This document shows, piece by piece, positions 11,554 through 26,282 of a stretch of DNA of 64,000 nucleotides. Numbering within the stretch: position 1 is the stretch's first letter; each line of letters opens with the position of its first letter. The stretch covers positions 1,434,408 to 1,498,407 of the forward strand of contig CAJNOP010000019.1 of the NCBI GenBank assembly GCA_905250075.1, read 5' to 3'. The stretch comes from Rotaria sp. Silwood1. Its lineage: Eukaryota; Rotifera; Eurotatoria; Philodinida; Philodinidae. The position numbers were made by a program, and so were the translations under genes. The notes beneath the pieces were generated by a model. That model did not search any database, was not told the DNA's origin, and saw only the letters and a program-made list of their open reading frames with translations.

Positions 11554-14500
11554 ACTATTATTGTATATATTTTTTTAAAAGACCCCTAGGTTTCTTTATA
11601 ATTATTTTATAGCAACTTTTTTTTTGAGTGCAAATGTGTTATTTTGTATTTCATCGATAAACAGAGCTGTTTTTTTTTGTTAATTTTTTTTTGTAAAATA
11701 GGTCATGAATTATTTTTAAAAAAGTATTTTTTTTTTGTACTCCAGAAAATATTCATTGCTATTGTATTCAATATGACAATTATTTCATTATATTAATTTT
11801 ATAGTATGAAATCATAGACATAATTGGTTATTAAATGCAATGAATTAAATAAAATAATTTTCAACATAATTAATGTATATTTTGACTGTTTTATAATATA
11901 AGATTATATTTTATGATAATGGTAACTGTTATGTATAGTGACTGATATAAAATTATATAGTTTATTCATCACAATCGAATTTATTGACATTTTCATCTGA
12001 TACATCAACGAAGATAGATAAACGATTTATATATTTTTTTTTCTGACAAAAGTTTAGTATCATACACGTAAGAATCGTTTGGTCGATGATCACTTTGGGA
12101 AAGAATATGAACGTTTAGTTAATCAGAAAAGAGCAATTATTTTTCATAAGATCGTGACTGATAATGTATCTACTTTGAATGGCTGAATAGATCAAAGTAA
12201 CGTAATCTGAATGTACCACAGTAGATTTAATTAGTGAAACTTTTCATTAAGTTTTTAAGAATATGAACATGTTGATCTATAGTTATGTAGCATTTACCAA
12301 AGTTTTTAAATTAAAATGTTTCGAGCAATGAGTTTTACAGATGAAAAAATTTTCTGAGAACCTTGTATTGTTTTTTTATGGCTGACTACCGATGAAAGTA
12401 TCCATCAAAAATATTATTCGCAAGTATTTTGTTGTTGATAGACAGATTGAAATGTTAAAACTCAAAGTATACAATAAAATCTTCGGCTTAAAATTTACTA
12501 TGACTATTCTATTCATTTTTTGATGATGACTATAACAGTTGCAGATTTCAGATCAATTTTTAACATTCATATCTAATGAATTACGCTTCATTATAATAAA
12601 AGGAGATTTTTGTAGTCTAAATTAACTTTAGTTATTATATGAATCATAATTTACAAATTCCTTTGAATAAAAATTAAAGATATCAATATTATTTTGCACA
12701 AGTTAGATCTGCATTTTCTATTGATTCAAGTTAAGGAAAAGGCTAATACTGATCTAAATATATCACTTTAATAATTCCGAATACAGTCCACTAAAACAGA
12801 TATGAAGAAAGTTTTAGATCAATGCAATTGACTATTCTAAATTTTATTATTCAATCTAAGGAATAAATTTAGACTTCCTAACAAAGTCTAGTAATAACGT
12901 ATCGCATACATATTTACACTACTTTGTCATAACAATAAATTAAATTTATGTAAATCATTTTCTAATTTATTTTTTCAAAAAATAATTCCGGAATACATAG
13001 AAAATTGTTTAATAGGCTGATATCACTGATATTTTGAAGATAATGATGATCGGAACGTTCAAATTTTTGGAAGAAGTGTAAAAACGTTTGTCTGGAATAG
13101 CACGTACTTAAAATAACAGCAGTTTTCTAGTTATTTGTTCTGTATACACAAAATAATTCTATTAATATAATCATATAAAGAATGCATATTACAAGAGAAG
13201 AGAGCTGCATAGAGATATTCTGAGATGATTAGGATTAGAAGACAATCACACATTTTTCCGCCATTTAAGATGCGATAGTTTGAAGAATGAAAAGAACTCA
13301 ATTTAGTCTTTCAGTATTACGAACGTCTTGAATTGATTTTATATCGAAAAATTTTTAAAAATTTTTCGATATAAAATCAATTCAAGACGTTCATGATAGC
13401 GACTATTGATCAAAGTCATGCTTTTCAGAAAGTATTATTAATCAAGGATTCTCAGAGCTAAGATTTCAATTGATAAAATTCACTGTACTCCTGTGAAAAC
13501 GAGAATGTCGTCACGTATAAGTTATGATGATTCTTTGTAACTTTTGTCATTCAATGTGGCCACTCTCATGACGGCTGTTCAATAACAATGCTCTTTTTGC
13601 TTAAAAAAGACATTATTAGATTTCTTCAAATCGTAAGACTAAAGGTTTTCTCTAGATCGATTAGGATTGTATAGTCGTTAGTTTTTTGTGAAGCGAAAAA
13701 TTTTTCATTAGCCTTTATAGCTTGTATGAGAAAAATTTAATTTAATGTTTTCATTGAAAAAAGTTAGCAAACTTGCACTACATGTTTGTTTTCAGGCCTT
13801 TTTACTGGTGAAAATTCCAAGTATTGATTCAAGGAGTTTACTTATAACCTGGTCGAGCTACTATTGTTCGGAAGGTAGAAACAATCGAAAGAGTTCAACG
13901 TAAAATTCAGTTCCACAAATTAAATAGTACGGTACGAATCGTCTAATGGCCTTTTATAGAGTATTTTTAATCAATTAATTCAATAGAATATGAGATACAA
14001 AGGTTAAATAGCAATTATTATAAACCAACTACAAAACCAATATTCGCTAAAGTTTAAGGATAAGACCTAGAAACGTAAATTGTGTCTAGCTTTCTGTTCT
14101 TCTACAACAGAGTCATCATATTGTAAGTATTATACACATGGTGACTACGTAGGATGACAAAAAAAGGGCATTCACACATTATTATTCAAATTAACCGACG
14201 AGTAGTATCTAATGATAAAAATACAGAACCCGTCTACCCTCCGAATTTTAATGATATACGTCCAGTTTATCCTCGTTTATATGCGTACTTTTACAAGGTG
14301 ACAATCATTGTTATTAGATTATTAAATAGTTCGATCGATTGTTCAATGCTGTTTATGTGAGCACGTGATATAATAAAAATTACAATATTTGAATAATCTA
14401 ACATTAAATTTTTCTTGCAATAGAAATAGCAGTAATATAACATCCGTTAAATTTCAAACAGGAAGAAAACACAGAATAAAAGGAATGATAGAAAACCAGA

Positions 14501-15364
14501 ACATTTTTCTTGACTATAAAACCTTTAACACTAATATACTATTATCTATGATCGTATATTATTCATAGAAATACACTAATTCGATACGGAATAAGATGCA
14601 ATAATAAATAAAATGTCAAGACCGGTATTAGAGAACAATAGCCACTAAAGTTTCCACAGTTAGTAAATCAATTTTTTGAAATGATGTAGAAAACCTAAAT
14701 AATCATTCAATATAGCTCTAATTTTTCTTTTAATATTTCTAATCGCAAATTTGACTACTTGTTAAATTTCAATTAAAATCAGTATAATTTGTCATCGTAC
14801 GATAAATATCATACATAGCCTGAATATACAAAAAATATGAGCAAAATACATTATATCTCAATATGAATGAGATATAATTACTGAAGGATCCGTTCCTTCG
14901 GAATTTCTTTTCATGAAGAACAGATCATTTATTTTCCATTTCAAATAATAATAACAATAAACAAAAAACATTTTCTTCCAAAATCTATTTTTAAATATCT
15001 TGCAAAGCTTAATTTCCATATTAAAATTATTTTTATCGAATTTCTGAATCAAACACGTTTCTTCGCTTTAAAAAAAAAAAAAAGAAAGAAAATTATTTTT
15101 ATCATATAGAATTTTGTGAAGCTTCATAAAATCAAAAAGAACGGCGCAAAACTTCACATTTTTTTTTGTGCCACAGTTATTCAAAGTAAATAAAAAGAAA
15201 GTGCATTTTAACAGTTCATATTCAGATGAAAGAAACTATATCAATAACTTTACACATAGTTTAAAATAAAATATAATTGAATTGAATTGAAATTTCAAAG
15301 AAATTCACAAAATCGACTAACAACAATAATAAATTACAAACTAAATTAAAAAATTTAGTAATTA
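11554..15364. other. Intergenic region, AT-rich, one perfect palindrome
   Basis: About 3.8 kb without a supported gene. The one clear structure is the 72-bp palindrome at 13321-13392, listed separately. An open frame at 14154-14360 has a tyrosine/proline-rich stretch (PVYPPNFNDIRPVYPRLY) but no family match and no supporting neighbours, so it is not called. Confidence 0.4.
13321..13392. repeat. Perfect 72-bp palindrome with no spacer
   Basis: Two 36-nt arms, beginning GAACGTCTTG and ending CAAGACGTTC, are exact reverse complements and meet at AAATTTTT/AAAAATTT without a loop. It lies in non-coding DNA between the WWE gene and the first Bar homeobox gene. The outermost match ends abruptly: 13320 and 13393 do not pair. 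Confidence 0.95.
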
Positions 15365-15778
15365 CTAAAGAAGACAACACTTGTGAGTAGTAGTGGCATA
15401 AGCAGGATATCGATTAGTGGTAAGGTGGCGTCCATTCTTGGCTACGACATTAATCTACATCATATAAAATCTTAAATTTACTCTATACATACACTAATTC
15501 ATGGAAAAAAAATCGAATCTAAACTGTATCAATTGCGTTTCAACATCAATCTATAATTGTTTTCTTAAAAGAGTAAACATTGATTTTTTTTAATCTGCTA
15601 CAAAATACATGTAATTAATAAATATAAAATCAATTGAAACATAGATTTTTCCTTCTTACAATCATGGATACCTTTAATATGCGTACATGAACAAGTAAAA
15701 AAAAGAACCTTATGACAAGCATCATCAATATATGCATACTTCATATTAAAGCCAATCAAGTGTTCATCATCTTTCGAT
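15365..15778 (-). CDS. Possible short two-exon gene or alternative exon, function unknown
   Basis: Two short coding-like stretches lie downstream of the Bar gene. The 3' one (15454-15365) follows a TGATGTAG acceptor, is open in phase 0 and ends in CCLL before a TAG stop. About 230 nt upstream, 15776-15690 is open and holds cysteines (DACHK, CSC). Their phases agree only if a weak AAG|GTTC donor is used. No family is recognised. It may be a small secreted or lipidated protein, an alternative 3' end, or chance. Confidence 0.18.
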
Positions 15779-15989
15779 CATCACCATCATCATCATCATT
15801 ATTTCCATTTCGTCACATATTGAATATTGCACAAGGAAAGAATTGAAATAAGTCTATTATTCTTTTGTTTTTTTTTCACTACTATTTTCAATATATACAC
15901 AAGAGAGAAAATTGATTAAACAAAATCATCATATTGTATTACTCTTTATAGGTGTGTATTTGTTGAATAAATGAAATTGAATTATCAAT

Positions 15990-16011
15990 CGCTTCTCTCT
16001 CTCTCTCTCGC
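15990..16011. repeat. (CT)n microsatellite
   Basis: A short CTCTCTCT run, probably in the 3' untranslated region of the minus-strand homeobox gene. Confidence 0.7.
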
Positions 16012-16242
16012 TCCTATTTTCTTACAATTAAACTGAAAAAAAAAGAGAGAAAAGCTATTGACTTCCTAGGACTTCTCTTCGTCGGCTAGGATCGATTGAA
16101 ACAAAACAACTATCACACTTATTTGCATTTCTTTCAATTGACTGTATTGTATATTTATATATAGATATATGAGCGTGTACGAGAATAGAAGAATAAAAAG
16201 ACAAGCAAAAAAAATCAAAAAAAAAAAAGAAAAAGAAAGAAT

Positions 16243-17496
<1,254 letters not shown>

Positions 17497-20400
17497 TCGA
17501 GTTTCTGTAATCGGGCGTGACAAGAAATGTAATTGGAAAAATTTAAATGTATACTGTACTCTCTTATGCTCTCTTTCTCTTTCTCTCTTTCTTTCTTTCT
17601 CTATAATCTCTTTGCCTATTGGTTGAAAGCGGCAAAAAAGGGGAAAAAAGTGAATGACTCGCTACCTTGTCTTTTTCTCTCTTTTTTTCTCATTGCCGAT
17701 CATCTCTCTTGAGAGTTTCTTTCGATCGCAAATTGTTTTCTTTAACATCGATCAAATATGCTCTCTGTTTTGCTCATTTCATCATCAACTCTTTCTCTCT
17801 CTCTCTCTCTGTCCCTCTTTTTCTTTACAAATGTGTTCGATTTTCTTTTCTTTTTTGCACGCATCAAGATTGATGTTTCGTCGTCATCGCTGTTGTTGTT
17901 CAATTGACTCTATTAGATAGAAACTACTAGTAGTTATTGAAGAAGAATAAGAAGAGGAATAACTAAAAAAGAAAGACGATGCGGAAAGAGAAACATACAT
18001 ATATAAAAATAAACTGATTAAGATTAGAGTCATCTCGAGTGAGACAAAGAGGCGAACGGATTGGCAGGAGATTTCAAGTGAAGAAAATGATGATGCGAGT
18101 GGATGGATTTGCTGAACCGTGCCGATTAGAATCTTACAAACTAGACATCCTAATATAAGACAACAAAAAAAAAAAAAAGAAAACTCAACATTTTCTGTAT
18201 GTAATTTTATTTCTTTAGTTAAAAAAATAGGTGATAGATCTCTTTTCTTTTCATCATCATCGTCCATTTAATCATCTTTTCAAGTAGTATAGTTGATTCA
18301 TTTCTCTCATAGATATGGTTTCTCTCTTCTGAGATTTTTTTTTAATATATTCGTCAATTCGATCATCGCCTCATTATAAATCTTGTTGTTTTTCTCTCTT
18401 TGTTTGTGAAAGAAAAATACTAACAAAAATACATAGATGGATTCAATTTTAAATTAATCCTTTTTTCTATATGTATATATACATATATGTACATGATTGT
18501 GTGTATGTTAATTACTGTCAAATTAGCCTATGCTTGAACTATTAGAGCAACAGCAACAAGTTAGTTGCTATATATGTGTCACCGCCTGTCCATCTGCTAG
18601 TATTGCTTGACTTCAAACAGATAGATAAAAACCCTGGAGGCGACTATGATTCTCACAAAAAAAGACGAGCGAGCAACATATAAAGAAAAAGAGCAAAATT
18701 TATGATAACAAGCACACGCGACCCGATCATTTGTAATGGATCTGTTTCACATAGTATATGAGTAGCTAATCTTTTTAAAGCAACACAGTTTTGTTTTCTC
18801 TTTGGTGTGTAGTCAATATGCATATGCGCGCGTTCATCACCATCAATGATGATCAATTTTGAGATGGCACGCTATCTGTCTGTCTATTTCTTTGTCTATT
18901 TCGTCGATTCAGGTGAAACAAATTGAATCGGAACGAGTCTTTGGGGGAAACAACGAGAAAAGGAGAAAGAAAATGACAGGTGCGATGATTGTTCGCATTT
19001 ATATCTTAGTGTCGAGTCTCATGATAGACTACTTCCGATGTTCGTTGCCTTTGTAATAAGCACATTGTAATAATGACACGATTTTTTAATTCGATAACGA
19101 TGATCGATTGAATCTATGTAAACGAGTTCAAGATAGTACGATCTACTTGATGTGGCTCATTTCCTGTTATGATTAAACCGTTTGATATTATCAAACAGAA
19201 ATTTGTCTGTCTGTTCTATCTGCATTTTTTTATAATATATATAAATCAGCTTTATTTCAATAAATGTCCAACATGTTTGATTGTTTCTATTCAAACGAAA
19301 AAAAAAATAAGTGCAATGAACATCATTGTTTTGCAATTCATGGATCATTGAGTTTGATAATTAAAAAAAAAAGAAGGACAAAAAAAAAGAAATTCTAAAA
19401 ATTGCTTTATAATTTTTCATTGTCAATCATGCTATAGAAGAATCAACGCTTTTAGAAAAAAAAGATTTTGTCTGTCTTCATTGATATAGAAACGAACGAG
19501 AGAAATAAACATTCTTAGAAATGAATCAAATTAAAAATAAATAGAAAAATTTATTTGTCGTTCAAGTGGGTACATTCAAAAAGCTAAAGAAAAGACACAT
19601 CGATTTTAATTATCATAAAAAAACGAACTTTTTTCTTTTGATGATTGATACAATTTTTACAGTTAATCTTGTTTTCGTATTTTACTACTTTTGCTTTCAC
19701 ACTCTATCGATCTATATATTACCTAATATAGTTGTCACACATCTGATAATATATATATATATATTTGATCTTATATTTACAACACTTCTATCCTCTTTAT
19801 TCAATTCAATCGAGCCCAAGGCTTTCTTTGTATGCGGCTTAATTTGTTTGTTAGTTGGATTGAGAGAAAAAAAAAACAGAAAAAAAAAGGAAAAGTGATA
19901 CATAAAATGACACCTTATGTTCATTCATTCGACCATACAATGAACAAACGATAACAATCAATGTGTGACATTAACTACGAATATCGACAATCAATAAACA
20001 TTAAAAAGAACAAAACATACAGGTGACTTATATGTCCTTGATTGAATTCACCTGCTTAATGAATGTCAATCTATTTATTAGTGTAATCAATATAATCAAA
20101 GAGAAAAAGAAACCTCATGTATGTCCATCTTATGTTCGTCATCATCCATTGAGCAGTTGTACAAGCACGAGCAAGTCTATCGATCGATTATTATTAATCG
20201 AATAACTACCACCTTCAAAGTGTCAATCCGATTCGTATTAACAATACGCAAAGAACATGATGATGATAGTAATGATGAGAAAATTATTTTCATTTGAACA
20301 GAAAGAAAAAAAGAACGAAGGATACAACGTTGATTCTTCTGATTTGCATATCATAAACATATGTAATGAAGAGAATAAAAAAGAAAAGAGTGTGCAAAGA

Positions 20401-20929
20401 AGAACAACTATTGATTAACTGATCGATCAATCTTTATTTATAATGATATAGACATAGACTTTTTTCTCTTATTACACAATCAAATGTAAAAATAAAGCCG
20501 GAAATTGGATATATAATTTTTCAAAGAATCATTTTTTTTAATGTTATTTTTCATATTCAAATTGATCCGTTTTTTTTTTTCTTCTTTCTATATTAAATTT
20601 AAACTGCCAATCATTTTTGGCTATTTTTATGCTTTTTTTTACACCAATCAAGTAAATGTAAGCATTTGTTGAAGGAAAAAAATGCGAGAGAGAATGTGTG
20701 TAAAATGTCAATTATCTGCTCTCTTTTCTTCGTCATTCTCTATATGTCACTGCAAATGAAAGAAATCCCACTGTCACACTATAAAATACAAAAAAAAAGA
20801 AAAGAAAAGAGAACAACAGAAGAAGTGAGAGAGAGAGTATGTGAGACAAAGAAATCATTGTATTGCATTCACTATTCTCAAAATTATTCTTTTTGATTGA
20901 CCGGACTCACTTTCGATAAGAAAAAGAAA
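17497..20929. promoter_or_regulatory. Shared 3.4-kb intergenic region between divergent Bar genes
   Basis: Sequence between the two start codons, so it must hold the promoters of both and could hold shared enhancers. It contains CT-rich tracts (about 17567-17610 and 17793-17820), a (TA)n run near 19750, and a self-complementary TATATGTATATATACATATA near 18470. No further coding frame is credible. Individual regulatory sites cannot be assigned by eye. Confidence 0.5.
17567..17820. repeat. CT-rich low-complexity tracts
   Basis: Repeated CTCTTTCT/CTCTCTCT runs at about 17567-17610 and 17793-17820 just upstream of the minus-strand Bar gene. Open frames across them are low-complexity artefacts. 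Confidence 0.75.
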
Positions 20930-22602
20930 ATGACAATGGTAAAACAACGTCGTTCGTTTTTTGTCGATGATATCTTACATATGGTAATGCCAGTAAATAA
21001 AAATACAAATAATTCAAATGAAATTAGTGATCGTAAACGTAAACGGTCAATTATACCTGAAGATAATAATAGAGAAGAAAACGATAGTATTGAAAATGGT
21101 ATATTGAATAAAAAATTTCGATCATATAACAATGAAGAAAAGGATAATGATGATGATGATGACGAACAAGAAGATGATGATGATAATGGCGCATCAAAAG
21201 ATTCACGAATACTCAATGTATCAAGAGATGGTGGTACTGATGAAGAATCATCTTCTAGTGATGATAGCAATAGTGTTAATCATTATAGTGGTAAGTTGAG
21301 ATATATATATTTGATATATGAAATTGATTTAAACGAAGGTTAAACGATCATAATTGCGATCCTAAAGTTTATAAAAAAAATCTTTCCGAATTCAATCGTT
21401 GATTTCATACATTTCAGATTTCTTTAAACATAAAGTTTAAATGTATAATTTATTTTCTATCGATGAAGAAACTCTTTGTAGAATAAATATTCACATGGAA
21501 GTATCGCTGATAACTGGCTCGTGGACGTGACGTCCCTGTGCTTCTGAAATTCGTTCATACATCGATCGATTTGCTTTTGAAAACTGTCGAAATAGAGTCG
21601 ACTTTTCCTTAGAACTCAACTACTGTAAGATTCCGCTGTTGAGTTACGCCTCTGCATTTACATAAAATTTTTTTATTGATTTTATTATGAACGTCAACAG
21701 AAATGAAAAAATCAGTAAATGTTGATAGTATTGTCATTACTTTTTGTGGTGGAGCGTCCTAACCCAAAATGTTGGCTCCACCATAAATTATTTTTCAACA
21801 CTTATTGAAGAATGCTAATCCGAAATTTTTATTGACTAACATGAAGAAACATCAGATATACATAAAAGTATCAACTATGAATTCTTGACCGTTCTTTAGA
21901 ATCTAATAAAGATAAAAATCAATTTCCTATTCATAAGTTTTAGAAAAACAGATAGATTTACATATGATTTTTATAGAAAAAAATTGCTTTGAAAATAAGA
22001 TCGATTTCAATAATTATTATACTTGAATGATTACTATTGTAGTTGATCATTATATTTAGATGATGATTTATGTGCGTCAAGTTCATGTTTGGCAGCAATT
22101 AATCTACGAAAAAATAAAAAACAACGCAAACCACGTACAGCTTTTACTGATGCTCAATTAAATACATTAGAAAAAAGTTTTGAACGACAAAAATATTTAA
22201 GTGTACAAGAACGATTAGAACTTGCAAATCGTCTTCATCTTTCTGATACACAAGTAAAAACATGGTATCAAAATCGAAGGTAAATTTTCGTTGATTCATT
22301 TAGATTCGAATGTTTACTTTTTTTTAAAAATTATTTAATTAATAATTTTTAGAACTAAATGGAAACGACAAGCATGTCTTGGCCTTGAATTATTTGCTGG
22401 TGCCACATTACAACGTTGGATTCAACGACAACCACATTTACTTGCTGCTGCTGCTGCTGCATATCGATCACCAGCAGATGCAACTAGCGCCATCGGTCCA
22501 TTTGGTTCAGCCTTATTAACTGAAGCAAAAGCTGCAGTAACAGCCAATCCTAATACGCATATATTTTCTCCGGCATCTCTTACTTTTCATCGCCAAGAAT
22601 AA
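20930..22602 (+). CDS. BarH-like homeobox transcription factor (copy 2)
   Basis: Three exons (20930-21290, 22060-22279, 22353-22602) join in phase to encode 276 residues. The start is the ATG of [16 protein letters not shown], placing the FIL/EH1-like motif SFFVDDIL at residues 9-16, almost at the N-terminus. An Asp/Glu-rich acidic stretch covers about 60-90. The homeodomain (about 142-201) reads [12 protein letters not shown]...[16 protein letters not shown]...[17 protein letters not shown], again with Thr47 and Tyr49, and an intron splits the Arg53 codon exactly as in copy 1. The tail ([10 protein letters not shown], then an Ala run) differs from copy 1. It is most simply an old paralogue of copy 1. 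Intron 1 (21291-22059) is long and includes a hairpin with TGGTGGAGC/GCTCCACCA arms near 21750-21783. Confidence 0.92.
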
Positions 22603-24905
22603 ATCATATTTTCAAAAGACAATCGATGTTTTATAATGGAAGAAGAAAAAAAACTTGATACCAACTTTCATCTATTCTCTTTCAGTATATGTTTTTTATG
22701 AAATTTCTCTTTTTAAATGTGTTTGATTTGATGTGAATTTAATCGAACTATTCTTGACTTAATTCTGAATTTGATAAAATGAATTATTTCATGATTTAAA
22801 GCTTTTCTCGTTGTTTTTGACTCAAGATTTAACATAGTGCGCGTCTGAAATAAAAATATGTTTCAGTTTTTGAAAATTATTACAGTGCACAGCACTGTAT
22901 AGTAATCCTTCGCGTACGCATTCGGCATACATACTTAGCACATTTATCTCTGTAACAAAATTTGTACTTTGTGTTGGGTTGATCTCAGGAACGACGCGTC
23001 TTTAGAAATTTGTTAAGATTTTTTCAGTGAAATCAATGTTACAAGATGATCCAAATGATTTCAAATTTTTAATGTGATGTTTCGTTCGTCTTCCATAAGT
23101 TTCGCAAAAAGGTAATTTTGACGATTTGACCTTGATCTTTTGCCAGAAATAAGGGAAACTCTCGACAGGACAGAACCGACTCTAGATGAAATCTTTTATC
23201 GTTTTTATGTTTATTGAAATTCTAACGCCGAAGATCGAGATCACTTTGCACCGTTTTTATGTAGTCTTTTGTGTATTTTCTTGTTTTAATAATCAGACAT
23301 ATGCATCGAAAGTTACCATTTTCTGTTCCGCTGATCTCAAGAACAGGAAGTCAGATAATATGTAGATAGACGAACTTATACTGGCTTATTAACACATCGA
23401 AGTACTTAAAAGTCGTTTTAAAAGCGTGAATTTGTATGGGCCTCTTTTCTCGTACGAATCTCTTATAACTATTTGAAATCAAAATGAATTACATATGTTA
23501 AGTTCTTTTTCTTTATTGCTCTCAACCCGCTTTCGCTAAAAATTCGAAAAAAATTGAGCATAGAACGATCATCTAGATTCGCACACGCTGATATACGGCC
23601 GTATACAGTAGTCGTAGAACTCCGCATATGAAGCAGATAAAGTTAAATTTTAATCACTCTGTATTTATTTACAACCTTCGTATACGAAATTCTTCTCTGA
23701 TCATTTCACCTCGTATATATTCATCGTATATGGAATTCGTTTACGGTTTTAGCATATAATTGTTTTTCTCCGTAAACAATCATTTACAAGCGTGCATATT
23801 CGACCTGGGTAGCTTTCAGTTTCGTTGTTCAGTGTTAGCAATACACATAATTTTGATCAAGTTATAATTCAGCTCCAATGACTAGCCATTTAATAACCTC
23901 ATTCCTTTAGAACTCCCACGAATATAAGGTGCAAGTGTAATGACTGTTACGTTCACATCCACACCCAAAACAAATTGAATGATCTGCAACGTACTTTAAT
24001 TTTGAAAAATTTTTTTTCGAGTTGGACAGATCTGAATGGGTTGATAAATGCAGTTTTTATCACTGATTACGAATTTGACATTTATTTTGTAAAAAAAACC
24101 AGATTTAGGCATTGAAAATCAGATTTTAAATTTTATAAAAATTGTTTTTCTAATTTTCTAAGCAAGAATTTTTCCAAAAAATGCTGAGAGATACACCATT
24201 CGATGCAGAATTAGATTTTCTACAAAATGGCCTAATTAGTTTGAACTTTCGTAACTAAACGCAACTTGCAGACTCTTATACAGTTCCCAACTTTCTATTC
24301 AGTTTAGGAGCTTTCATATCGATGTGTCAATCTCATTCTTGCGTAGAAAGATTAGCTACACAAAAAGAATTACATTGATTAAAACCAACTCATTCTTACC
24401 ATGTTAAGTACTTCAAATTGGTAGACAAAAACTGTGTAACAATGTTACGTTTGTTTTATGCATTTTTCATCTCACCCAAACTGCTTTAGAGAAAAATCTT
24501 TTTAATCGCTTAAAAGTTCGTTCGCTGCTCTATGAAACTGCCTCTAAAAGTATCTCATTTGGAGAAAAACTTTCGCGAGAAACTACAGTTTTCTCAGCGG
24601 CATTGCAGAAAAAAAATGTTATTGTGTGACAACGTTACGGGATAATAAAACCCTTCTAGACGCTCGACACTTCAGCCAAAATAATCGTTCCTATAGGATG
24701 ATTAGAGTTTGATAAGTTGCACCGAATGGCGTCTGAACGAACCTCCTAGCTCTTAAACCATCCGAGATAATTGAAAAAGAGTCTGTCAAAAATAGCTCTC
24801 AACTTTGTTTAAGATATAGCTGACTACCTCAACAAACAGTTTAGTGTCTCGATAAAACACGTTCATGATATTTCCAACAAAAATGTCTTTAAATGGATGT
24901 TAAGA
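22603..24905. other. Intergenic region up to the scaffold gap
   Basis: About 2.3 kb with no open frame of note and no recognisable gene. Dynein AAA6 or C-terminal sequence was looked for on the minus strand and not seen. It contains short palindromes such as ATACGGCCGTAT near 23595 and a repeated GTAAC-AAT-GTTAC-like motif near 24437 and 24625. Confidence 0.5.
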
Positions 24906-25005
24906 NNNNNNNNNNNNNNNNNNNNNNNNNNNNNNNNNNNNNNNNNNNNNNNNNNNNNNNNNNNNNNNNNNNNNNNNNNNNNNNNNNNNNNNNNNNNNNN
25001 NNNNN
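24906..25005. other. Assembly gap (100 N)
   Basis: Exactly 100 N, the conventional placeholder for a gap of unknown length. Sequences on either side need not be truly adjacent. Confidence 0.99.
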
Positions 25006-25164
25006 TTATGTTTTGACATATATTTTGTTTTTCTTATTCAAATACATTTTTTAAGATGAAAAATAACGTTACTAATAATCTGATTGGAAAATACGTACTT
25101 TAACTAGTTAAAACTGACCATCGAAAGTCCAGAGATACGCAAATACAAATATAAATTGTACTCC

Positions 25165-25415
25165 TAAAAAAGCATATCCCACCAGGCATGTACTCTCATG
25201 TATTGCCATGTACTACCATGTACTTCTCCAAAAACTTTAGAACTACTTGGCATGTATTTCCATGTATCGCCACGTACTCCCTGAAAAAACCTAGAATTAT
25301 TTGGCATGTACTCCCATTTATTGCCATGTACTACGATTTTCCGGCAGTACGTGGTAGTACATGACAATACATGGGAGTATATGTCTAGTAGTTCTAGGTT
25401 TTTTGACCGAGTACA
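25165..25415. repeat. Minisatellite units in direct and inverted orientation
   Basis: About 70-bp units built from CATGTACT-type words followed by AAAAAACCTAGAAYTA appear at least twice in direct orientation. They are followed by an inverted copy (GTAGTACATGACAATACATG, then TAGTTCTAGGTTTTTT), so the end of the block can fold back. The frame across it on the minus strand repeats a YMP..S motif and is not a gene. It lies between the gap and the last readable dynein exon. Confidence 0.85.
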
Positions 25416-26282
25416 CAGTGGTGAGTGATAGTGTTACGGTTCTTTTTCTGAGAAGTGAGGTAGATATTTTTTCGGAGTACAATATGTATTTGTATTTGCA
25501 CAGCCCTCAGTCCTTCAGTAGAATAGGAAACTGTTGGATCTGAGTTCCGTAATCCGACCAGAAACGATGAGATACGAAGCGTCTTCTGCCATTATGTGGC
25601 AAACACAAGAATCGTAGCAGACAAGGCAACTCTATCCAGTGGTTCATTTCGGGCACAGAAATTGATATAAGTTGAGTCGAAATAAGCATTCGAAACCGAC
25701 CTCGGTATTGTACTTCAGGAATTCGTCAGAAAACCATTGGTTCCTGCTGTTTTCTGTCGTACGCCTTTGACCTTGATTTTCGAGTTTAGGAAATATAAGA
25801 TTTTGTAAATTTTGAAAATGTATAGCACATAAGCTGTTCTAGAAAAATGATCAATGGCATTCAAGAAGGAAGATATCTCGAGAGATAAAGCAGTATTAGT
25901 AAGTGTCGCATCTGTGTATGCTGTTGTGATAGGTATAAGAATACATTTAAATAAATGAATCTTGTAAAACAATGAAGCATCAATCAATGATGGCTGAACT
26001 CACAGAATACTAGAATTTAACTATAATTTACATTTTGTTTACGTTCCTAAAAAGATCGACACATTACTAACATGATCAGCGACCAAAAGTTCATATTTAT
26101 GGATTACTCTCAATCAACTGAATTCAATGTTGTATGATTATATTTAGCCTTAACTTATCGGCGTATACTAGTAGTTTCATCTTATGTACAATATCATTTA
26201 ATTAGTAATAAAACTCGTCATTAGCTGAAATAAGGTCTCATACATCGCTGTTTTTTGAGTACGAATTAAGATAGGTGCATAC
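25416..26282. other. Sequence downstream of the last dynein exon, nothing recognised
   Basis: This stretch would be intronic if the dynein gene continues past the gap. Small open frames (25507-25689, 25715-25987) carry no dynein motif or other known domain. Confidence 0.4.

Noticed and set aside
17654..18267. Phe/Ser/Leu-rich frames upstream of the Bar gene
   Set aside because: Produced by CT-rich low-complexity tracts; several overlap on opposite strands.
20884..21270. Minus-strand serine-rich 128-codon frame
   Set aside because: Antisense shadow of exon 1 of the second Bar gene, caused by its GAT/GAA-rich acidic stretch.
25164..25367. 67-codon minus-strand frame with repeated YMP..S motif
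   Set aside because: Translation of a noncoding minisatellite whose units continue in inverted orientation.
26195..26282. Read-through end of the last dynein exon as a natural C-terminus
   Set aside because: The residues after KDWKEW do not match dynein and follow a good GTATGC donor, so they are more likely intron than protein.
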